Shown here piece after piece: positions 24,328 through 30,108 of a stretch of DNA of 30,516 bases (position 1 is the first letter of the stretch; the number at the start of each line of letters is the position of its first letter). The position numbers and the translations under genes are program-made. Origin of the DNA: a virus; the IMG/VR virus record IMGVR_UViG_3300033571_014780, positions 1 to 30,516 of that record, one strand, 5' to 3'. A model generated the notes under the pieces. The model searched no databases. It had not been told where the DNA came from and saw only the letters and a list, made by a program, of their open reading frames with translations.

Positions 24328-24356
24328 ATACTAACTCATTCGACGGGCTTTGTCAA
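24328..24356 (-). promoter_or_regulatory. Sigma70-like promoter
   Basis: TTGACA (24356-24351), 17-nt spacer, TAGTAT (24333-24328). The -10 ends 8 nt before ATG 24319, predicting a leader of 0-2 nt. Confidence 0.7.
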
Positions 24357-24399
24357 AATCTTTTTCAGATACTTATACCGAAGAATTTGCAAAACTAAT

Positions 24400-24407
24400 G
24401 ATAAGTA
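24400..24407 (+). promoter_or_regulatory. Late promoter box GATAAGTA
   Basis: Ends 7 nt (all T) before ATG 24415. Confidence 0.65.
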
Positions 24408-24414
24408 TTTTTTT

Positions 24415-24792
24415 ATGGTATCATTTCAAGAAATTCTCGAAGAATCCCTCGACAAAAAAAGATTCAAGGTTTCTTCATACAAATATGGGTTTAGCGGAGA
24501 GACGGTAGCCTGTTCTAAAGCCCAAGCTGTAGCCTACATTGCGGTTCGTTATGCCAAAGAAAAAGGCTCGAAAGCCAACTATGCATCAATTGTAAGCGAT
24601 TTTAAGAAAAGTGCAACTGTTAAACTTTTAGAAAGTTTGATCGTTGAGAAAAAAAAGAAGCGCAAGAAAAAAAGAAAAGCGAAAAAAGCTAAATTTTATG
24701 GATGGGGTTGGGGATATGGTGGACACGGTTGTTGTTCGGATTCTGATGGAAACTCCGGTGGAGATGGGGGAGGGGGCGGTGACGGTGGATAA
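24415..24792 (+). CDS. Basic, Gly-tailed capsid-targeted protein
   Basis: 125 residues. It starts MVSFQEILEESLDKK, with ILE/LEE at 7-10, one of the clearest capsid signals. A small folded region follows (SKAQAVAYIAVRYAKEKGSK), then LLESLIVE, a run of about 15 Lys/Arg (EKKKKRKKKRKAKKAKFYG) and a Gly-rich tail (GWGWGYGGHG, GGDGGGGGDGG). The Lys run suggests DNA condensation or binding in the head. The distal part overlaps a second reading frame that begins the next gene. Confidence 0.7.
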   Translation: MVSFQEILEESLDKKRFKVSSYKYGFSGETVACSKAQAVAYIAVRYAKEKGSKANYASIVSDFKKSATVKLLESLIVEKKKKRKKKRKAKKAKFYGWGWGYGGHGCCSDSDGNSGGDGGGGGDGG

Positions 24793-25093
24793 TACAGTTT
24801 ATTTTAAAGATTTTTTCCTTTTACACGAAGATATTAAAAATGGAAAATTGCAAAAATTTCAAAAGATTGTTAAGTTTGCATTAGGGTTAATAGAAAAGGG
24901 CGAAGACGTTCTAGCTTTTGTAAATAAATACCGGAACGAGTTTATACCTATGATGATGCTTGTGTCTGCCATCACGATGATGGGATACGTTGGTGTTTTT
25001 ATTAAAAATAACCCAGAGGCTTTACTTGCTGATGAAGTCGTTATAAGATGGGTGCTTCCAAAAGTTGATGCAGTTTTAGACAAATTGTTATAA
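24764..25093 (+). CDS. Small membrane protein overlapping the preceding gene
   Basis: Up to 109 residues; start at ATG 24764 or, more probably by analogy with other overlaps here, GTG 24785 whose GTGGATAA spans the preceding stop (then 103 residues). VDNTVYFKDFFLLHEDIKNG leads to a helix, then one hydrophobic segment (EFIPMMMLVSAITMMGYVGV) and an amphipathic C-terminus. A single-pass membrane protein, possibly lysis-related, but no holin or spanin motif is recognised. Its stop overlaps that of the convergent ATP-grasp gene. Confidence 0.55.
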   Translation: MGEGAVTVDNTVYFKDFFLLHEDIKNGKLQKFQKIVKFALGLIEKGEDVLAFVNKYRNEFIPMMMLVSAITMMGYVGVFIKNNPEALLADEVVIRWVLPKVDAVLDKLL

Positions 25094-25918
25094 TAACGAC
25101 ATATCATCAAAATCTTCTAATGCAATTTCGCTGACCCTCTTTACGATATTTTCCATCTTACACTCGTATAAACCAGCAGATGAAAAGGATGTAAGTTCCA
25201 TCATCCAAAATTTACCATCTGTATCCTGACATATATCAACACAGAAAACACAATTTGGAAAATATTCCACGTTTAAGATTTCTTGAACTAACTCTGTTGC
25301 ACCTTTCGGAGCAGACGGAACCCTTGTAATCAATCCTTGGTATTTGTAACTAGAAACACCCAAAATCTCTTTGTCTTTTGTTACAACAAAACGCCATTCG
25401 CCCACGATATTTTTAGGACTCGACACAACAACCAAATCTTTGCTGAATTGTTTGACATCTTCGTAAAAGCCGTTCCAGTCGTTTAAATCCACAAGTTCTG
25501 CCTTGAAAGTCTTTTCTCCGCTATCGGGTCGGACAAACATCATAGACTCTTTTCCAAATTGCCCATAAAATTCCCAAACCCTTCGGTTGAGACTTTCTAA
25601 TGGCAAAAATATATAATCATCGTTGAAGAGAAATTTTTCAAAGTATGGATAATATGCAGAACACAAATAATTTTCAAAACTATTGTAAGATATTGGGTAA
25701 CAACCTTTTTCCAACAATTTTGTTTTGACAATTTTCGACATTTCTATCGATCCGTTGAAAATAACCGGAGAGTTTTCTAGAACAAAATCCAAATCGCTGT
25801 TCTTATAATCGCCGTTTATAACATAAATATCATAATTTTGTTTCTTAACTTCATTGGCGAGGTTCGTATACGACTTCTCTTTTACGAAATTTTCGATTAT
25901 CCATGTTAATTTTTTCAC
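25088..25918 (-). CDS. ATP-grasp domain protein
   Basis: 276 residues from GTG 25918. The ATP-grasp layout is visible: FVRPDSGEKTFKAELV (nucleotide and substrate loop), VGEWRFVVTKDKEILGVSSY (Glu/Arg of the grasp), CVDICQDTDGKFWMMELTSF (the metal-binding DxC..ELxSF close to the C-terminus) and SSAGLYEC. This resembles the phage/bacterial DUF4343-type ATP-grasp proteins. ATP-grasp ligases join a carboxylate to an amine or thiol through an acyl phosphate; the substrate here is unknown. It may modify a protein or peptide of the host or virion. Has a strong TTGACA promoter, so is likely early. Confidence 0.8.
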   Translation of the reverse strand: MKKLTWIIENFVKEKSYTNLANEVKKQNYDIYVINGDYKNSDLDFVLENSPVIFNGSIEMSKIVKTKLLEKGCYPISYNSFENYLCSAYYPYFEKFLFNDDYIFLPLESLNRRVWEFYGQFGKESMMFVRPDSGEKTFKAELVDLNDWNGFYEDVKQFSKDLVVVSSPKNIVGEWRFVVTKDKEILGVSSYKYQGLITRVPSAPKGATELVQEILNVEYFPNCVFCVDICQDTDGKFWMMELTSFSSAGLYECKMENIVKRVSEIALEDFDDMSLL

Positions 25919-25923
25919 AACTT

Positions 25924-25951
25924 ATAATACCACGGAAAATAAAGATGTCAA
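25924..25951 (-). promoter_or_regulatory. Sigma70-like promoter
   Basis: TTGACA (25951-25946), 16-nt spacer, TATTAT (25929-25924). The -10 ends 5 nt before GTG 25918, so the mRNA would begin at the start codon. Confidence 0.7.
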
Positions 25952-25966
25952 ATGTTTGCGATTTGG

Positions 25967-25974
25967 TATAAATA
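25967..25974 (+). promoter_or_regulatory. Late promoter box TATAAATA
   Basis: Exact T4 late octamer, 8 nt before ATG 25983. Confidence 0.75.
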
Positions 25975-25982
25975 TTTAAACG

Positions 25983-26573
25983 ATGAGAGATAACGACACG
26001 ATTATACTGGAAAATTTTTATACCAAAATTTTAACCAAAGAACAAGACGAAACCCAAACACCCGTTAACAACGGACAAAACCTTGTTGCACAACTTCAAG
26101 AATTTTTAAGCAGAGGTGCTACATTTGCATCATTTATGTATAAGAGCAAAGGAACAGGTGAAACAGCTATATACAACGTCAATTTAAATGTCGATTATCA
26201 AAGAGTGAAAAGCGAAGATTTAGAAACTATCACTAATTACCAACCAGAAAATGATATCGAAGCGGAGGCTAAAGAATCTCTTTTAAACCCAAAACCAAGA
26301 AAAGCGGCAGTAAGCTCTTTTAAATCTTTGGGTAAAGGTATTTTGTATGATGAAAAAACCGGAGCCGTCAAAATTCACGGTTGGTTACAAAATAAACAAA
26401 CCATTCAAGCTGGTGAACCAAGTAAACCAGTAAATTCTGCTCCTCTTACAATTGCGAAAAGAGCATTAGAGAAAAAGCTACAACTTAAACGTTTAAAAAT
26501 CAGAGAATTTATTCTAAGCCCCGAACACATTTCAGGATTAAAACTGAAAGGTGACGTAATAGAATTCCAATAA
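25983..26573 (+). CDS. Capsid-targeted protein of unknown function
   Basis: 196 residues, starting MRDNDTIILENFYTKILTKE with ILE at 8-10. A further LQEFLSRGATFASFMYKSKG region follows, then a beta part (IYNVNLNVDYQRV), an acidic linker (ENDIEAEAKESLL), a basic Lys-rich helix (TIAKRALEKKLQLKRLKIRE) and a short beta end. No family recognised. The late box, capsid signal and basic C-terminus match the other internal-head candidates. It is the first gene of a plus-strand group of tail-like and adhesin-like genes and may be co-transcribed with them (next start 1 nt after its stop). Confidence 0.7.
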   Translation: MRDNDTIILENFYTKILTKEQDETQTPVNNGQNLVAQLQEFLSRGATFASFMYKSKGTGETAIYNVNLNVDYQRVKSEDLETITNYQPENDIEAEAKESLLNPKPRKAAVSSFKSLGKGILYDEKTGAVKIHGWLQNKQTIQAGEPSKPVNSAPLTIAKRALEKKLQLKRLKIREFILSPEHISGLKLKGDVIEFQ

Positions 26574-26574
26574 T

Positions 26575-26937
26575 ATGATAACACTAACACCAAACTTAAC
26601 ATCAGAAAATATTAACCCCAACGTTGGATATAATAATGCGTGGATTCCTATATCAAATGACGGAAGCCGACAATTTTTTGCCCAAGCAGTATACGATGTA
26701 ACAACCGAAAGCACTCTTGGACAATCGGGATTCGTTTTTTTAACTGGTGGACAATCGGCATTTGGAGAGTTTTCAAGCGTTCAAGTTATTTCAGCGTGTC
26801 GTATATCAGCATTATCGGCCAATAACAGCACGATAGGTTTTTTAACAAATTTTGAACTTTCTAGTGGTTTTACTCTCTACGGTCCAATTCTTGGTATCAC
26901 TTTATCATACGGTGCTGTTATAGTTTATAAATTGTAA
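26575..26937 (+). CDS. Small beta-rich structural protein
   Basis: 120 residues, rich in Ser, Gly, Asn and Thr with few charges: MITLTPNLTSENINPNVGYN, FVFLTGGQSAFGEFSSVQVI, and a closing ILGITLSYGAVIVYKL. The low charge and beta pattern suggest a virion-surface or tail-fibre-associated protein. No known motif. It sits between the capsid-targeted gene and the LamG-like genes with a 1-nt gap upstream and 8 nt downstream, no late box. Confidence 0.6.
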   Translation: MITLTPNLTSENINPNVGYNNAWIPISNDGSRQFFAQAVYDVTTESTLGQSGFVFLTGGQSAFGEFSSVQVISACRISALSANNSTIGFLTNFELSSGFTLYGPILGITLSYGAVIVYKL

Positions 26938-26945
26938 ATTGAGAT

Positions 26946-27653
26946 ATGCCAAAATTAGGAATAAGCTTATCCATAAAACCAAAATATGGAAACTTTACGG
27001 TCCAAGAGTTCCCACCAAGTTTTGACCCGTCTACAATTCCAAATCTTAAAGCATGGTTTTCGACAACTTATGGTGTAAACCATACAAGTAACGTAATAGA
27101 TAATTGGGTTGCAAAATATCCAGCAGATGGTAGTGTTGTAGCAACTGCTTTTAATGGTCCGATGCTCGACGGAGATTCCATTTATTTTGATGGTATTGAT
27201 TCCTACATGACATCTGATGATATTTTAATCTCAAACACAACACCACGAACATTTGTTGTGGTTGGAAGCATGGGAGACGCGATTCACCGCAACCAAGAAG
27301 GATTCATAAACAGTTTTGGGGACGGTGGTTACATATTCAAAGAAGCACTCACCGAATCAATGTATTATTATGCAAACGGCTTCCAACAACAACACCCCGA
27401 AACTCATGATCTGTCCGAATTTCATACTATTGTAGTTCGTCACGGAATTTCGCCAGACCCATCATCCATCAAGATTGGTGCTATTACGTCCAGCGATTTG
27501 GTAATATCTAACACCACAACTTTTGACACCCTCTACATTGGTTGTAGGGAACCATCGAGCGAGTATCTATTTGGTAGAATAAAAAACATCCTTGTATTTG
27601 ATAGAATCTTAACCGAAACAGAAGTTACAGACTTAGAAAACTACTTAGCATGA
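26946..27653 (+). CDS. LamG/concanavalin-like adhesin
   Basis: 235 residues. After a short leader (MPKLGISLSIKPKYGNFTVQ) a LamG-type beta-sandwich is seen: IPNLKAWFSTTYGVNHTSNV, DGDSIYFDGIDSYMTSDDIL, PRTFVVVGSMGD, TTFDTLYIGCREPSSEYLFG and RIKNILVFDRILTETEVTDL, the last being the characteristic end of LamG-like domains in phage and bacterial surface proteins. Binds sugars or surface glycans in known relatives. The stop overlaps the next gene by ATGA. Likely a receptor-binding or decoration protein. Confidence 0.75.
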   Translation: MPKLGISLSIKPKYGNFTVQEFPPSFDPSTIPNLKAWFSTTYGVNHTSNVIDNWVAKYPADGSVVATAFNGPMLDGDSIYFDGIDSYMTSDDILISNTTPRTFVVVGSMGDAIHRNQEGFINSFGDGGYIFKEALTESMYYYANGFQQQHPETHDLSEFHTIVVRHGISPDPSSIKIGAITSSDLVISNTTTFDTLYIGCREPSSEYLFGRIKNILVFDRILTETEVTDLENYLA

Positions 27654-28600
27654 ACGACATTTACTACATGATTATAGACTCGGCTGATCTGGTCAATGTT
27701 GACTTTTCCGAAATTTTGCAAACATCACCAGCTACGGTCAGAACAACTTTGGATGAATCAAAGGCGATTGTCAAATGGGTAGGGGTAACTGTTCCCCCAA
27801 GCGTCAACGCATTGACCGTCAAAGAAGGACCATACGCCCATACTAACGTTCTTCCAAAAGTCGAAGATGTTACTTGGGCGGATATGTTGACAACCAATGA
27901 TGGTCTAAGCTGTTCTTGTGGGACAACATGGAACAGTGTTGTTAGTAGCACCTATCTACCAAATCTTATCGGTGCATACGATTTTCGTAACCACATCAAC
28001 GGGCTTGTTGTATCACCAATCGGCATTGGTCCATCGCTCGAAACTAGCAATGTGATCCAAACCAACAACGGTCTGTTTTTCAAAAAGGGGAATAACAGTT
28101 GGGCTTTTGCTGATGAGACTCGTCCAATCACACCAAATCACACATTGGTATATGTGGCACGAACCAACAACACCATTGATCCAGAAAACGTCTTGATCAA
28201 CAATTCTCCTGATCGATTTGGCTATACGGGAATGATTGTCTTCTCAAGATCGTCGCAAGGACTGATGCCCTACAATGGAAATGACAACCAGCAAGTAGGT
28301 CTGACACCAAATGGAACCAGTTGGTATTTCTTGGCGTGTTCTTTCAATGGCGATGATACCGTGACATACAAGCGTGTATCTATCCAAGGAACAGTCACCG
28401 GAACCCTACCCGCAACAACAAGCACTAGCTATGATGGTTACTTGGGTGTTGCTGCTGGATTTGGCGCAACATCGGTCTATGGTGTCACAGGAATCTATCG
28501 ACTCGCCATGTTTATCAACCAATCTTTTGACGCAAACGGATTGGATTACCTTTACAACACAATCAAAAACGGACCAGCCGCCGACCTTCTTACGTTTTAA
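27650..28600 (+). CDS. LamG-like adhesin, second protein
   Basis: 316 residues. The N-terminal ~100 residues (DIYYMIIDSADLVNVDFSEI, WADMLTTNDGLSCSCG) are a separate domain. From ~105 a LamG-like sandwich follows: YLPNLIGAYDFRNHINGLVV, NTLFFKKGNNSWAF-like strand, HTLVYVARTNN, TSWYFLACSFNGDD and GIYRLAMFINQSFDANGLDY. The domain is a distant relative of that in the preceding gene. The DNA is clearly richer in G+C than the flanking genes (about 47% in one 60-base line versus about 35% in typical lines by eye), suggesting recent exchange. Likely host-range determinant. Confidence 0.7.
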   Translation: MNDIYYMIIDSADLVNVDFSEILQTSPATVRTTLDESKAIVKWVGVTVPPSVNALTVKEGPYAHTNVLPKVEDVTWADMLTTNDGLSCSCGTTWNSVVSSTYLPNLIGAYDFRNHINGLVVSPIGIGPSLETSNVIQTNNGLFFKKGNNSWAFADETRPITPNHTLVYVARTNNTIDPENVLINNSPDRFGYTGMIVFSRSSQGLMPYNGNDNQQVGLTPNGTSWYFLACSFNGDDTVTYKRVSIQGTVTGTLPATTSTSYDGYLGVAAGFGATSVYGVTGIYRLAMFINQSFDANGLDYLYNTIKNGPAADLLTF

Positions 28601-28605
28601 AAATT

Positions 28606-28818
28606 ATGCCAATTAGAATACAAACACATAAACATCAAATTACTCTCGGTGCTGGAATTTCTTCGATATATACGGCAGAAGTTTTAAACGAGTTTTTTAC
28701 CAGATTAACCCCAACAACCGTCCTCGGAGATACTATTGACGTATCTGGGAATGTTGGAAGTTCTGAATGCGATGTTTCGATAGCAACCGCTAAAGGATAT
28801 ACTGTTATTATCGATTAA
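28606..28818 (+). CDS. Small protein of unknown function
   Basis: 70 residues: MPIRIQTHKHQITLGAGISS, VLNEFFTRLTPTTVLGDTID and VSGNVGSSECDVSIATAKGY. The second half is like a repeat unit of BspA-type leucine-rich surface proteins (for example VLGDTIDVSGN with S-x-x-A-x-x-K-G-Y), in which a numeric-type strand-turn repeats. Too short for a firm call. It ends the adhesin group and its stop overlaps that of the convergent ArdC-like gene. Confidence 0.5.
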   Translation: MPIRIQTHKHQITLGAGISSIYTAEVLNEFFTRLTPTTVLGDTIDVSGNVGSSECDVSIATAKGYTVIID

Positions 28819-30089
28819 AACGTTCCGAAGAATTTTTTAAACGATTCTGGAACAACGGGTTGGTTGTCATCCTTATGAATGTAATCATAGACATAATCGA
28901 TGATTATGTTTGCGGTTTTCCGAATGACTTCTTGGTTTTGGTTGATGTTTTCTGGATCAACTTTCCACAAGGCCAAATATTTTGCAGCGTGTTCAGAATT
29001 TAATCCGAATTCTTCTAAAACTGCATACGCGACACCTTCGGCTTGAAGCTCGACGATATTGTGTGCAAGCGGTTCTGTCATTCTGGCTCCTTTTGTTTGA
29101 TGGAGTAGTTCGTGAGCAATTTCGTGAACCATTGTTGAAATATTCTTTTGCAACAATTGAACCGATCCGCCCATGCTAACGCCTCTAGCACCATCCAACC
29201 CTTCGGCATCAACGGTAACAGTGATATTCTTGGATTTTGCAAACTGTTCTAATGCTGTGTATATCTGTTCGGTTGTTTCGTCAACATTTTCATCAGAATA
29301 CCATTTTGGCGCAGTTGGAACCTTTGCTTGATCTTCTTTTCCTTCTATCGGTTCCGTATCTGAAATATCAAAAACCGGACCTAGTTTAAATCTCATTATC
29401 TTTTCTTCTCTATCACCATCACCAGACTGAATAGCGGGTGCGCCAACTTCACGGTTAACCATGATAGGAATAAAAATCTGAATAGCCTTTGCGCCCTTCT
29501 TTATCTTTCTACCAAATTCTTTTTCCCATTTAACTCTGCCAGCAACGTGTGTTGCAGTTTTTTTTTGAAAGAAAATAAGCATTTGGTTGTTGAAAGAATA
29601 TTTACGGAATTTTTTACGAAAGCTTAAAAACTCTTTGACTTCTGGTGAGTTGATATTTTCGGTAACTTCTTTTTTAAGCTTGTCTAAAAAGTTTGTAATC
29701 TGATCCTGTGCGCCAATGTCTGTCAAATCTTCTATTTCCTCTTCGGCGTTTGCAAAATCTACAATACCACCTTGGGCTGGTTTGTTTATAGAGTAAACAG
29801 CCTTTTTATATTCTGGTGCGACCCGACGAAATTCTTCCTCGTCATAGCTTTTTTTCGAAACCCATTTTCTCAAATTGGTTCTATCGAAGAAAAACAAATT
29901 CGTTTGTTTGACCTTATCTTTATTTTTAAAAGTTTCGTTTCTTCCAGCAGCATCGGGTAAATCGCTATCAACGACGAAAATATACTTCCCATCATCCAAC
30001 ATTTTTCTCTTTAATACCAAATTTTCCTCGACGGGGTTTACAATTTTTTGATAGGTTTCCGATAACAACTCTAGGTCTTTGTCTTTCAT
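28815..30089 (-). CDS. ArdC-like antirestriction metalloprotease with capsid signal
   Basis: 424 residues. It starts MKDKDLELLSETYQKI with LSE at 9-11, the capsid signal. Residues ~25-150 are a charged domain (KYIFVVDSDLPDAAGRNETF). Residues ~153-240 match the ArdC N-terminal ssDNA-binding domain: FRKYSFNNQMLIFFQKKTAT, HVAGRVKWEKEFGRKIKKGA and KAIQIFIPIM. The C-terminal part has the ArdC peptidase motif MVHEIAHELLHQ (HEIAH at 322-326) with ELQAEGVAYAV (Glu-347 and Glu-351, third-ligand candidates). ArdC proteins, known from conjugative plasmids such as pSa, block type I and II restriction of incoming DNA. Carrying a capsid signal it could be injected with the genome. Late box upstream, head of a divergent pair. 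Confidence 0.8.
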   Translation of the reverse strand: MKDKDLELLSETYQKIVNPVEENLVLKRKMLDDGKYIFVVDSDLPDAAGRNETFKNKDKVKQTNLFFFDRTNLRKWVSKKSYDEEEFRRVAPEYKKAVYSINKPAQGGIVDFANAEEEIEDLTDIGAQDQITNFLDKLKKEVTENINSPEVKEFLSFRKKFRKYSFNNQMLIFFQKKTATHVAGRVKWEKEFGRKIKKGAKAIQIFIPIMVNREVGAPAIQSGDGDREEKIMRFKLGPVFDISDTEPIEGKEDQAKVPTAPKWYSDENVDETTEQIYTALEQFAKSKNITVTVDAEGLDGARGVSMGGSVQLLQKNISTMVHEIAHELLHQTKGARMTEPLAHNIVELQAEGVAYAVLEEFGLNSEHAAKYLALWKVDPENINQNQEVIRKTANIIIDYVYDYIHKDDNQPVVPESFKKFFGTF

Positions 30090-30094
30090 AGATA

Positions 30095-30102
30095 GATAAA
30101 TA
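30095..30102 (+). promoter_or_regulatory. Late promoter box GATAAATA (divergent pair)
   Basis: Ends 6 nt before ATG 30109. It overlaps the opposite-strand box of the ArdC-like gene by 2 bp. Confidence 0.65.
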
Positions 30103-30108
30103 CTTATT
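30101..30108 (-). promoter_or_regulatory. Late promoter box AATAAGTA (divergent pair)
   Basis: Ends 11 nt before ATG 30089 of the ArdC-like gene. ATAAATACTTAT (30096-30107) is nearly self-complementary, so both strands carry a box. Confidence 0.55.

Noticed and set aside
28818-28860. Inverted repeat GTTCC..AGAAT / ATTCTGGAAC as a terminator
   Set aside because: Two-base bulge, weak stem, no T-tract on the exit side, and it encodes the conserved end of the ArdC-like gene.
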